Shown: piece after piece, positions 1 to 8,260 of the stretch
Position numbering within the stretch: position 1 is the stretch's first letter
Layout: the number at the start of each line of letters is the position of its first letter
DNA from: Calditrichota bacterium
Lineage (GTDB): Bacteria > Calditrichota > Calditrichia > Calditrichales > J004
Length of the DNA stretch: 64,000 bases
Reading direction: 5' to 3'
Assembly (NCBI GenBank): GCA_013112635.1
Contig: JABFGF010000012.1
Location: forward strand, 1-64,000
Program-made: the position numbers and the translations under genes
Notes under the pieces: generated by a model
Told to the model about the DNA's origin: nothing
Seen by the model: the letters and a program-made list of their open reading frames with translations, nothing else
The model's database searches: none

Positions 1-29
1 TTTTTCAGGTATTCTTTTTTAGAATGACC

Positions 30-74
30 ACTCATAATTTTAGACTCCAGTTTTGGGTTACATAAATTATGAGT
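30..74. repeat. Inverted repeat upstream of the BlaI-type gene
   Basis: ACTCATAATTT (30-40) is answered by AAATTATGAGT (64-74), an 11-bp perfect inverted repeat around a 23-nt loop. It may be the hairpin terminator of a gene outside the window or a regulatory site. No T run follows on either strand, so the role is open. Nothing else coding is visible in positions 1-217. Confidence 0.4.
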
Positions 75-151
75 CAACGACTACTTTTTGAAATGGCCAG
101 GGTTACATTTAATTTGATTCAAGTCGCATTTAAGCCATTTAAAAATTTTAT

Positions 152-203
152 TTGCTTTCATAATCCCTGTGCAATATATTGTCGCCAAGTTATTACAATG
201 TAA
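152..203 (+). promoter_or_regulatory. Promoter and candidate BlaI operator
   Basis: A -35-like TTGCTT (152-157), a 17-nt spacer and a -10-like TATATT (175-180) lie before the repressor gene. Just downstream, at 193-203, is the palindrome TTACAATGTAA. BlaI/MecI repressors bind TACA/TGTA half-sites, so this is a plausible autoregulatory operator, although its 1-nt centre is shorter than the 2-nt centre of the classical bla/mec sites. The ribosome binding site AGGAG is at 205-209. Confidence 0.5.
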
Positions 204-217
204 CAGGAGAGCGACAC

Positions 218-592
218 ATGAAAAATCCAATTCCGGAAATATCCAAATCTGAATACGACATTCTGCGTATCCTTTGGCGCCAGGGTGAACAATCTATCCG
301 GGAAGTGCATGACCAAATGCCCCAAAACTACACATGGGCTTACTCCACAACAAAAACAACCATGGATCGGATGAACAAAAAAGGACTCCTGAATAGAAAA
401 GAATTTCATGGTGTATTTTTATATGAACCTTTATTGAGCCGTCCGCAAGGCCTGTTTCGCTGGGTTCAGTTTATGGCCGATCGCGTGCTGGAAATGAGCT
501 ATGGCGAAGTTGTTTCATTGTTTGCGCAGAATAAAAAACTATCCACTGAGGAAATTGAAGAGTTGCGTTCCTTGCTTGATGGGGAGAAATAA
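218..592 (+). CDS. BlaI/MecI-family transcriptional repressor
   Basis: A winged-helix repressor of about 124 residues. The N-terminal half (ISKSEYDILRILWRQG, then YTWAYSTTKTTMDRMNKKG) matches the BlaI/MecI helix-turn-helix, including the conserved W followed by the T-T recognition-helix pattern; the C-terminal half would be the dimerisation arm that BlaR1-type proteases cleave. An in-frame TTG lies upstream at 179, but the ATG at 218 has AGGAG eight bases before it and gives the normal family length, so it is preferred. The next gene starts at the base after the stop codon, so the pair forms a two-gene repressor/protease cassette as in bla/mec systems. The signal is not known; no beta-lactamase gene is nearby. 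Confidence 0.9.
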   Translation: MKNPIPEISKSEYDILRILWRQGEQSIREVHDQMPQNYTWAYSTTKTTMDRMNKKGLLNRKEFHGVFLYEPLLSRPQGLFRWVQFMADRVLEMSYGEVVSLFAQNKKLSTEEIEELRSLLDGEK

Positions 593-2056
593 ATGATTAC
601 TGTTCTTGATAACTCAATAATTTCATTTCTTTTTATAAATTCAATTTTTTCATTAATAATTTTTCTTCTGGTATGGCCGTTACAGCATTTTTTATTTAAG
701 AAAAATTTTAAATTACGATACGCGCTTTTGGCTTTAGTTTTGCTTCGATTGTTTTTGCCAACTGAGATTATTCCCGGATTTAACTCACTTGGCTGGCTTT
801 TATCATCTTTTGAAGTAGAACCAAATATGACCGGTTTCTCTATTGAGGAGCCGGCAATGTTAACAGGAGATAGTGGTTCAATTGTCCGGGAAAACCTTAG
901 TTCAAATTCGGGATATAATCTAAAAACTATTTTTGTTACGAGTTGGTTTGTAGGCTCGGGTCTTTTTTTTATAATATTTTGCCTGCTTAGATTAAGGTAT
1001 AAAAAATATATTTCCGGGGCTGAGATAAACTCTAAACATACAATTCTTTCTTACCAGAAAAATTGGAAAAGATATTTCAATATTTCACGTTCTGTTAAAA
1101 TTCGTCTTACCAATAAAACTACAATTCCATTTACGATTGGTGTTTTCCGACCTCAAATAATTATTCCTGAAAGCATTTTTAAAAATGGCCCATCGGTTCA
1201 ATTGGAATCTGTAATTGCACATGAAATGGCGCACATTAAAAGATGGGATGACCTGCATATTATAATTTTAGCATTCATACAGGCTGTTTATTTTTTCAAT
1301 CCACTCGTGTGGTTTTTAGTAAAAGAACTTAATCAGTTACGCGAATTGGAATGTGACCGTCTGGTATTGCAAAAAGGGAACATATCGCACCAAAAGTATG
1401 GACTATCTTTATTAAAAACAGTAAGTAAACAACCAAATGCAGTGTTGTTGTTTATCCTTGCAATGTCCGATAAAAAATCAAAAATAAAAACCCGTTTAAC
1501 TGCAATAAAAGGAGATTTGTTAATGAATAAGAAACTAAACTTTACCAGCTATTTTGTACTTTTTGTAATTACAGCAATTTCAATATCAATGAGTAATCCA
1601 CAGGAAAAGCCAATCCACGAAAAAGTTACTGTAGAAAAATTTGCCAGCTCGATAATGGTAAAACCTTTAGATTTTCAATCACCTTTGAAAAATTTTAAAA
1701 TTACGTCAAACTATGGAGAGCAACGTCATCCAATCACAAAAAAAGAAAGACACCATGATGGGATTGATTTGAAAGCACCTGCAAAAACTGAAATCTTTGC
1801 TGCTGAAGAAGGCCAGGTTGTAGAGGCAGGGCGTCGCGGGGCATATGGAAAAAGAGTTTCTATTTTGCACAAGGATGGATTAAAAACCATGTATGCTCAT
1901 TTAAATAAATATTTTGTTAAAAAAGGTCAAATAGTCAAAAAAGGGGATGTGATTGGTTTGGTTGGTAACACAGGTGTGTCCACGGGGCCTCATTTGCATT
2001 TCGAAATTCGTGAAGATGGAAAACCGGTAAATCCAAAAGATTATATTAAATTCTGA
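593..2056 (+). CDS. BlaR1-type M56 metallopeptidase fused to an M23 (LytM) peptidase domain
   Basis: 487 residues. Four transmembrane segments (about 10-30, 42-56, 112-134, 222-243) surround an M56 zinc protease domain with HEMAH at 210-214 and the downstream acidic ligand region ELECDR at 251-256. A further membrane segment at about 317-334 leads to an outside C-terminal domain, where BlaR1/MecR1 carry a penicillin-binding sensor. Here that place holds an M23 domain with its zinc-ligand motifs intact: H388...D392 (HHDGIDL), H436 region (YAH) and HLH at 467-469. So the protein probably senses or cuts peptidoglycan peptides and relays this by cleaving the BlaI-type repressor encoded just upstream. 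The domains are clear; the signalling role is inferred from BlaR1. M23/M56 combinations exist as a database family name, but I know of no characterised member. Confidence 0.85.
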   Translation: MITVLDNSIISFLFINSIFSLIIFLLVWPLQHFLFKKNFKLRYALLALVLLRLFLPTEIIPGFNSLGWLLSSFEVEPNMTGFSIEEPAMLTGDSGSIVRENLSSNSGYNLKTIFVTSWFVGSGLFFIIFCLLRLRYKKYISGAEINSKHTILSYQKNWKRYFNISRSVKIRLTNKTTIPFTIGVFRPQIIIPESIFKNGPSVQLESVIAHEMAHIKRWDDLHIIILAFIQAVYFFNPLVWFLVKELNQLRELECDRLVLQKGNISHQKYGLSLLKTVSKQPNAVLLFILAMSDKKSKIKTRLTAIKGDLLMNKKLNFTSYFVLFVITAISISMSNPQEKPIHEKVTVEKFASSIMVKPLDFQSPLKNFKITSNYGEQRHPITKKERHHDGIDLKAPAKTEIFAAEEGQVVEAGRRGAYGKRVSILHKDGLKTMYAHLNKYFVKKGQIVKKGDVIGLVGNTGVSTGPHLHFEIREDGKPVNPKDYIKF

Positions 2057-2121
2057 AAAATTAAAATGCCGTCATTTTTTTTGTTTCAAAATCCATTTTC
2101 TTAAAACTCAAGGTTAATTGG

Positions 2122-2184
2122 ATTCCGAAATAAATTCGGAATGAAATCTTTAAAATAGATTCCATCCCATGCGGGATGGAATCT
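2122..2184. terminator. Two hairpins between convergent genes
   Basis: The first hairpin pairs ATTCCGAA (2122-2129) with TTCGGAAT (2135-2142). The second pairs AGATTCCATCCC (2157-2168) with GGGATGGAATCT (2173-2184) around a 4-nt loop, a perfect 12-bp stem. They lie between convergent genes and would suit bidirectional termination, though neither strand has a strong T run after the stem. Confidence 0.5.
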
Positions 2185-2197
2185 GTATAATAAAATT

Positions 2198-3832
2198 TTA
2201 CATCACTTTGTTTAAATGCTTCTCTAAGGTTTTCTTTAAATTTTCCCCTCGTAATTCACTTCCTGTAGCAATAATAATACCCTCGCTGTTTACAAGAATA
2301 GGCTTAGGAATTCCTATAACTTCAAATCTTTTGCTTAATTCGTTTTCAAAACCTTTTTCTACAAAAGTATGCAACCAAGGCATTGGCCAGGTACCTTTTC
2401 TGTATTTATCAACTGTTGTAAGTTTTGGGTCAAATGAAAGACTGAGGATTTCAAACTTATCGCTTTTAAACTCCTTATATACTGCATGAAGATTTGGCAT
2501 TTCTACGCGGCATGGACTACACCAAACAGCCCAGAAATCAATCAAATAATATTTCCCAAGCATAGACTCTCTGGAAACCCGTTCTTCACTATGGATAAGC
2601 TGCACATCAAAATCTGGTACTTGTTTGCCCTTCATAATGGCTTTACTCGGATCAAGCTCACCAAGATACCAACGTAATTCGCCTTTAAGTTCGGGATAGC
2701 CTTGAACCAGTTTATCATAAACATTTGCCATCAATTTCAAATTGTCATTTTCTTTTGCTTCCATACCTTGTTTAACCAAAATTCTTGCCTGAACACTTTT
2801 AGAAGGAATTTTGTTAAAACTTTCTGCAATCATTTTATTGGCTTTTTCTTTGCCATACGCTTCACTATAAATATTTGTTAAAGAGTTAGAATTAAGACTC
2901 CAAAGAGGATCCGTAATTGACAATAGTTCAACTGCAATTTTGGGGTCAGCATCTTTATATTTGGCGTTGATAATTTTAACATATTTTGTAGCGCTATAGC
3001 GTGCGATAAGTTTATTATCCTGGTTCATTTGTTTTTCCAGATAAACGGCTAATGGGGCAAAATCAAACTTAAAACCATCAAGACTTTTGTGCTTGGAATT
3101 ATATGTTCTGCGTGCACTGTAATACTTATCCAACCCGGCATTTGCTTTTTTATCGATTGCAGCAATCTGGTTCAATTCATCATTGTTTTTATAAACAACT
3201 TTTGGAACGTCTTTTGAGTTAGAGCGGAAAACTTTTGCAGGATCAAAAACGATTGTGGCTGAACCATTTACTGTTTTTACAATAGATTTATAGTCGCCAC
3301 CACCGTCATATTCAAATAAATTATTCATGTTGCCATTTACACTGTGGCCATCGTTATCCACATCAATAAGTTGATACGCCACTTTTTCTGCATCACTTTT
3401 AAGGCTGTAAATAAAAGTCCCGTCATCCGTTTTTTTCATATCCTCAGCACTTCGGAAACTGAATTTGTTCCAATCCCCAATTATTTTTACATCTTCAAAT
3501 GTTTTTTTGTAATTATTGGCTTTAAGCTGGATAGTCACATCAACTGTAATTTCTTTTTCATCAGTTACAAGGGGTACTGTTAAGGCTTTATGATCTACTG
3601 CAGTCAGATAAAGCATATAATATTTTCCACTTTCAACCTGTAGTGAAAAATTACCGGATTTATCAGCATGTGTGCTTTTAAGTGGTTTACTGGTACTTCC
3701 GCCAAACTCAACGATATGAGCATCGGCAAATTTTGGTGCTTTACCTTCGGCATTTTTTATCTGGCCGTTTATTGTAATTCCGGCAAAGCTAAATTGCAGT
3801 AAAGCTGCAAATATTAGGATAATTTTGAACAT
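2198..3832 (-). CDS. TlpA/ResA-like thiol-disulfide protein with large N-terminal region
   Basis: 544 residues with an N-terminal signal peptide (MFKIILIFAALLQFSFAG). The C-terminal ~140 residues are a thioredoxin-fold domain of the AhpC/TSA-TlpA type: YLIDFWAVWCSPCRVEMPNL with the redox pair C438/C441, then the cis-proline region GIPKPILV. The long N-terminal part starts with a beta-rich carboxypeptidase-regulatory-like stretch (about 20-90) and continues with an alpha-helical region of unknown role, a layout common in FCB-group periplasmic thioredoxins. An ATG four codons upstream (3844) is less likely, because GAGAGG lies between the two ATGs and can serve only the inner one. The gene stands alone on the minus strand; its substrate is unknown. 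Confidence 0.75.
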   Translation of the reverse strand: MFKIILIFAALLQFSFAGITINGQIKNAEGKAPKFADAHIVEFGGSTSKPLKSTHADKSGNFSLQVESGKYYMLYLTAVDHKALTVPLVTDEKEITVDVTIQLKANNYKKTFEDVKIIGDWNKFSFRSAEDMKKTDDGTFIYSLKSDAEKVAYQLIDVDNDGHSVNGNMNNLFEYDGGGDYKSIVKTVNGSATIVFDPAKVFRSNSKDVPKVVYKNNDELNQIAAIDKKANAGLDKYYSARRTYNSKHKSLDGFKFDFAPLAVYLEKQMNQDNKLIARYSATKYVKIINAKYKDADPKIAVELLSITDPLWSLNSNSLTNIYSEAYGKEKANKMIAESFNKIPSKSVQARILVKQGMEAKENDNLKLMANVYDKLVQGYPELKGELRWYLGELDPSKAIMKGKQVPDFDVQLIHSEERVSRESMLGKYYLIDFWAVWCSPCRVEMPNLHAVYKEFKSDKFEILSLSFDPKLTTVDKYRKGTWPMPWLHTFVEKGFENELSKRFEVIGIPKPILVNSEGIIIATGSELRGENLKKTLEKHLNKVM

Positions 3833-3923
3833 GTTCCTCTCCATTTATAGGTGTAATTATTTAACAGTGAAATATACGATATGAAAAGCTGATTGCCAAA
3901 CTCTGAATGCTCTTTTAAACAAT

Positions 3924-3971
3924 AAAAAAAGACTCCCGGATAGGAACCAATAGGCCTTCTGAGAGTCTTTT
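3924..3971 (-). terminator. Rho-independent terminator of the DUF5916 gene
   Basis: On the minus strand AAAAGACTC pairs with GAGTCTTTT around a loop that has its own small AGGCCT palindrome, followed by a T-rich run (complement of 3921-3930). It lies just downstream of the 4059-6338 gene. The 3833-4058 gap otherwise holds only an unsupported 81-codon reading frame. Confidence 0.7.
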
Positions 3972-4058
3972 GAAAATCCGGTGAATTTTGGGTTGGGGGA
4001 AAAACTTTGAGCCGTTCACCGGATACTTGTAGTACCATATTTATCGGTTTTATTTTCA

Positions 4059-6338
4059 TTAAATTGAGAACAGATATTGAAATTTCATAAAAAATTGTCG
4101 TGATGTTGTTGTCCAGTTTGGAGAGGCCAAAAATGAGCTATTATTATAATTTACTTTGTCTGCACTCATTCCTAAATAAAATATGGTAAATGGATTAACT
4201 TTATAACTCAACAAGGGCTCAATATCCAGAACATCGTTAAACTGGTTATATTGCAAAACCATTCGCAGAAATAGTTCACGCGTAAATTGATAGTTTGCCC
4301 GAACTCTATAAATGGATCCTGCAAAAGAAAATTTTTCATCTGTCTTGCGGATCAATTCTGCATAAGTGTATTCCGGCTGGATGATAAAATTGTCAAGTGG
4401 TTTAATAGTACCCCAGGCCTCAAATACCTGTGTTCCATGACCCTTAACCAGGTTACTTCTATCGATATAATTACCTCTTCTAACAAAAAAGCCAAGAGAC
4501 ACCATTTCAGAAAAGCGGGAATTTGTCCAGAAATAGACTCTGTTAATCGCATTAAATTCCTTTTTAGAAAAACGCTCATTGTTAATCTGCCAACCAAACT
4601 CGACGTTTGTCTGACCTTCGAGGTTCATAAATATTGCCGGCGCAATCCATTCATCTTTAACAGTTCCGGTATAATTCCAGTGGCGGGCTGTATTAATCCT
4701 TGGCTGAATCCTTTTAAAAACGGGATTGTCATCAAAATAAAAAGTATATCCTGTTTGCAAAGATACAAGACGATTATTATTTTGAGTAACCAAACCATTC
4801 CCCGTTCGAAAAGTGGGAGAAGTTTGCCTGAAATCTACATCAAAGCGCCAATGCCGCCCATCTCTTTCTACACTGGCATAAATTGAATTTCCATTGATCG
4901 TTTCACCGTCAAACCCGGCATTATGTTTTCCGTTTGAGAAAGTAATATCATTAAAAGATGATGTTAAAGATGTATCATTTGGTTCTTTATTTGTGCTGCC
5001 AACAGCCTGGAACTCAATTTGATAATTACTAAAAAAGCGATAGAGTGCATCTATACTATAGTTTGTAACCGAGCCTCCTTCGTCTAACCGCCGATCAGAA
5101 ATCAATGCACCAATAAAATTATTTTCACCATATTCTTGTTTAAATCTTAAAATATTTGAAACACTTTTTTCCATTGCCACAAAACGGCTTCTTTCTTCGA
5201 ATGGCAGAAAAACCGGGGTTTTTTCATCAGCCGCTCCCAGATAGGCCAAAGTAGTTTTATCCCAACGTCCGATAATTTTTGCAGCAACTATCGGATTGTT
5301 GATGGAGCGCGTGTAAACAATCCGTTGCCAACTTTGGAATAAATCAGAACCCTCCTGAAAAAATGGTCGTCTTTCCGGGAACGAAAGTGCAAATGTATTA
5401 TTTACATCAATTTGCGAAGCGTCCGATTCTACCTGGCTGAAATCTGGATTCACACTTCCTTCCACAGTTAAGCTGGGTGTGGCCGCCCATTTAAAACTTA
5501 AACCTACTTCCCCTTTTAAGTCTTTATTTTTAAATGCTGATCCGGGATTGTCAAAATTTGACAACTGTCCGCTTTGATTGGCAATAACTGCCGGTAACAG
5601 CTCAAAAGAACTTGCCGGCACAATATTTTCAACGCCTTTTACTTCACCATATTGGCATAAAAAACAAGGATCATCGCGATCGATTTTTGTCCAGGAATAA
5701 TTGTAGCGGTTTTCACGTGGGTGGTTACGCCAAAAATTTATACGCCAGTTTTGGACATCATTATCAGGGAAGCGCATACTGCTGAAAGGAATTGCCATTT
5801 CAACCTGAAAGCCTTTATCTGTTATCTTTCCTGCTGAAGAAAAAATCATATCAAACCGGTCATCCTCACCACCGGATTCTGAAAAACGTGTATCACCTTG
5901 TACGCCAAAAGCATTTGAAAAAACAAAATAAGCCCAGTTTGAATTTCCATAAGTATCAATCAGGACGCCAACATAATCATCATTCCATATTTCATCACGG
6001 TCGCGTAAAGAAGCACGTACTTTATCCGGATCATCTTCACAAATAAAAGCCACATATAAAAACTCCTGATCATAAGCAATCCGGACTTTTGTGCCGACCT
6101 GAGGTTTTACCATGTCTCCGGGTTGGGTTTCAACAAAGTTTTCTGCAATAGCAGCTTCTGTCCAAAGGCTTTCATCCAGCTCGCCGTCAATTTCCATTTG
6201 ATCTGTTAAAAATGGTATTTTCAATTCCGGGTTAATATTTGGTGTAAAAGTTTGAAGGTCAGGCGTTTCTCCGGCCATCATGGGTAAAGAATTTAAAATA
6301 AAAAAAGTAAAAGATAAGATTAGTATCTTTTTATGCAT
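4059..6338 (-). CDS. CBM9-like / DUF5916 outer-membrane protein
   Basis: 759 residues with a signal peptide ending near MMAG (about residue 22). Residues ~40-230 form a CBM9-like beta-sandwich: MEIDGELDESLWTEA, then VRIAYDQEFLYVAF, then WNDDYVGVLIDTYG, the pattern of the sugar-binding domain next to DUF5916. The remainder (DUF5916) is rich in alternating aromatic and polar strands and ends in FQYLFSI, with a terminal aromatic-x-aromatic-like pattern consistent with a C-terminal outer-membrane beta-barrel. FSLSFPERRPFFQEGSDLF-type sequence at about 325 is a DUF5916 hallmark. The family is common in FCB bacteria; its function is not established, and cell-surface glycan or outer-membrane work is only a guess. 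The gene is single and ends at a hairpin terminator. Confidence 0.8.
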   Translation of the reverse strand: MHKKILILSFTFFILNSLPMMAGETPDLQTFTPNINPELKIPFLTDQMEIDGELDESLWTEAAIAENFVETQPGDMVKPQVGTKVRIAYDQEFLYVAFICEDDPDKVRASLRDRDEIWNDDYVGVLIDTYGNSNWAYFVFSNAFGVQGDTRFSESGGEDDRFDMIFSSAGKITDKGFQVEMAIPFSSMRFPDNDVQNWRINFWRNHPRENRYNYSWTKIDRDDPCFLCQYGEVKGVENIVPASSFELLPAVIANQSGQLSNFDNPGSAFKNKDLKGEVGLSFKWAATPSLTVEGSVNPDFSQVESDASQIDVNNTFALSFPERRPFFQEGSDLFQSWQRIVYTRSINNPIVAAKIIGRWDKTTLAYLGAADEKTPVFLPFEERSRFVAMEKSVSNILRFKQEYGENNFIGALISDRRLDEGGSVTNYSIDALYRFFSNYQIEFQAVGSTNKEPNDTSLTSSFNDITFSNGKHNAGFDGETINGNSIYASVERDGRHWRFDVDFRQTSPTFRTGNGLVTQNNNRLVSLQTGYTFYFDDNPVFKRIQPRINTARHWNYTGTVKDEWIAPAIFMNLEGQTNVEFGWQINNERFSKKEFNAINRVYFWTNSRFSEMVSLGFFVRRGNYIDRSNLVKGHGTQVFEAWGTIKPLDNFIIQPEYTYAELIRKTDEKFSFAGSIYRVRANYQFTRELFLRMVLQYNQFNDVLDIEPLLSYKVNPFTIFYLGMSADKVNYNNSSFLASPNWTTTSRQFFMKFQYLFSI

Positions 6339-6520
6339 AATATCTCCCGGAAAACTAGTTTTTGAGGAATGATAAAATAATTACGCGGTCAATAATAAAA
6401 ATGTTACAATGAAATTTAAAATGGCCGCTTCTTTGCCGATTAGAGATATGCCCGATTTATTTCTTAAAAATCTAAAATTGTATATATTAAACCGTCTTTT
6501 ACATTCATGAAGGAGGAAAA

Positions 6521-8014
6521 ATGCGTTTGATTTCTTTTGTCTTATTAATCCTGTTCTCAATATCCTTATATGCAGGCGAAACTAAAACACCTATGCCACA
6601 ACCGGAAGAACAGTCCGGCGGTTTTGATATTACAATGGGGCTTTCGGCTGGCGCTGCTGTTTTGGATGGTGAAGTGTATAATCAGATTGGTATTCGTCCT
6701 TTAATAACAATGGGTAAGCTTGGAATCGCTCTTGATTTAAGCCTCTATCTTGATGCTGATGGAAATATTCGCAAAGAAAATTGGGATGAAGCCAGCGACT
6801 TTTTTGAAAAGTTATATTTTGTGCGTTGGGCCAGACCGGGTGATCCGTTTTATGTAAAGGCAGGGGCCATAGACAACTATACACTAGGATATGGTTTGCT
6901 GATGAACCATTATTCTAACGCTATTGAATACCCAAGTGTGATCCGCACTGGGATGGAAATTGGACTTCAGGGCGACCGTCTTGGTTTTCAGGGTATGGTA
7001 AATAATTTTTCTGAAACATTTGATGGCGGCGGTGTTGTAGCCGGGCGATTAAGTTTTAAAGTGATTGGTGATTTGGAACTTGGCGTTAGTGCAGTGGCCG
7101 ATATTAATCAATTTAAAGGTTTAAAAGACCGCGATGGTGACGGCGTGCCGGATTTTGTTGATGACTTTCCAAATAAGAAAAAATACAGTATTGATACAGA
7201 TGGTGATGGTGTTCCTGATGGAATTGATCCGGACCAGGATGGTGATGGTTATACCGATAATTCTCAGGATCCGCTTATTGCCAATAACGATCCTGATGGT
7301 GTCGAATTAAAAGGTGATCCTTTAAACATCAAAAATGCAAAGGACAAAGATCAATTGGCATTTGCCGCTGATATTGCTTATCCGGTTGTAAAGCAAAAAT
7401 ACTTAAACTTAACAGTCTATTCTCAATTTGCTCAATTTATGAATGATGGCGGTTGGGGAGCCAGTGCACCTGGTGTTCGTGCAAAGTTTGCTTTTATTAA
7501 TGCTTTTGCTGAGTATCGCATTTTTGATGAAAAATTTCTCCCTGAATACTTTAATACAACTTACGAGCTGGAGCGTGTAACTCAGTTTGGCGATAGCGTT
7601 TTAACCAAGCGTCAAAAACTGCAATTAATAAATGAGAAACTCCAAGGCTATGTTATTGGTGCAGATTTTAATATTGCGGATTTTATTGTATTTGGCGCCG
7701 AATATCAGAATATGTCTAAAAATAAAGTGGAATTAAAAACCTTTCGTGCCAACCTGGATTTAAATTCAGATTTGATTCCAAAAATTAAAACTGCCGGTGC
7801 ATACTTTTACCAAAACAATACTGGCCTGAAAAAACTATTTGATAAAACCGAAGGCACAATAATCGGTTACAAATTTGGTTACGATATTGGTGGTGGTGCA
7901 GCACTCGTTTTTGATTTCCGTCAGACATTCCGCGATAAAGATGGCAATGGAATTATTAAAGGCAGTGATGAAACAATCAAAAGTACATTGATCCAAACAG
8001 TTTTTACTTTCTAA
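6521..8014 (+). CDS. Predicted outer-membrane beta-barrel protein with thrombospondin type 3-like calcium repeats
   Basis: 497 residues, preceded by a strong AAGGAGG ribosome binding site, with a signal peptide (MRLISFVLLILFSISLYAGE). The body alternates hydrophobic and polar residues as in a beta-barrel and ends in STLIQTVFTF, a terminal phenylalanine typical of outer-membrane proteins. At about residues 203-250 is an acidic insert with three DxDxDG-type loops (DRDGDGVPD, DTDGDGVPD, DQDGDGYTD), which resemble thrombospondin type 3 calcium-binding repeats and probably form an extracellular or periplasmic calcium-stabilised loop. I do not recognise a specific family. A porin or surface adhesin role is possible but unsupported. 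Confidence 0.7.
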   Translation: MRLISFVLLILFSISLYAGETKTPMPQPEEQSGGFDITMGLSAGAAVLDGEVYNQIGIRPLITMGKLGIALDLSLYLDADGNIRKENWDEASDFFEKLYFVRWARPGDPFYVKAGAIDNYTLGYGLLMNHYSNAIEYPSVIRTGMEIGLQGDRLGFQGMVNNFSETFDGGGVVAGRLSFKVIGDLELGVSAVADINQFKGLKDRDGDGVPDFVDDFPNKKKYSIDTDGDGVPDGIDPDQDGDGYTDNSQDPLIANNDPDGVELKGDPLNIKNAKDKDQLAFAADIAYPVVKQKYLNLTVYSQFAQFMNDGGWGASAPGVRAKFAFINAFAEYRIFDEKFLPEYFNTTYELERVTQFGDSVLTKRQKLQLINEKLQGYVIGADFNIADFIVFGAEYQNMSKNKVELKTFRANLDLNSDLIPKIKTAGAYFYQNNTGLKKLFDKTEGTIIGYKFGYDIGGGAALVFDFRQTFRDKDGNGIIKGSDETIKSTLIQTVFTF

Positions 8015-8025
8015 AAATTAAAAAT

Positions 8026-8058
8026 AATGCGGAGATTATCTCCGCATTTTCTTTCTTT
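8026..8058 (+). terminator. Rho-independent terminator
   Basis: AATGCGGAGA (8026-8035) pairs perfectly with TCTCCGCATT (8039-8048) around a 3-nt loop, followed by a T-rich run to 8058. It lies 12 nt after the stop of the outer-membrane protein gene. The following stretch to 8260 shows nothing else clear. Confidence 0.9.
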
Positions 8059-8260
8059 TATCTCCACTTTTTTATCATCTTTAAAACAGTTAAGCCGAAA
8101 CTCAATTCAGCTAAAATAGTATCCTTTCTGCACACTAAATATTTTTTTTAAGAATTGATCACCGACAAAGCCATTGCCGATGTTATTAAATTAAGTTTTC
8201 CGGCGTTGGCACAAATTTTGACATTATAAAATATCTTTAACCAAAGAAACAGGAGGAATC

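Noticed and set aside
3833-4058. 81-codon minus-strand frame between the TlpA-like and DUF5916 genes
   Set aside because: It spans the terminator hairpin and shows no protein-like composition or start signal.
4287-4886. 199-codon open frame on the plus strand
   Set aside because: It lies fully opposite the DUF5916 gene, has no ribosome binding site and no recognisable domain; it is a shadow frame.
8202-8222. TTGGCACAAATTTTGACA, sigma-54-like motif before the lipoprotein gene
   Set aside because: The -12 element lacks the essential GC (it reads GA), and no sigma-54 activator is nearby.
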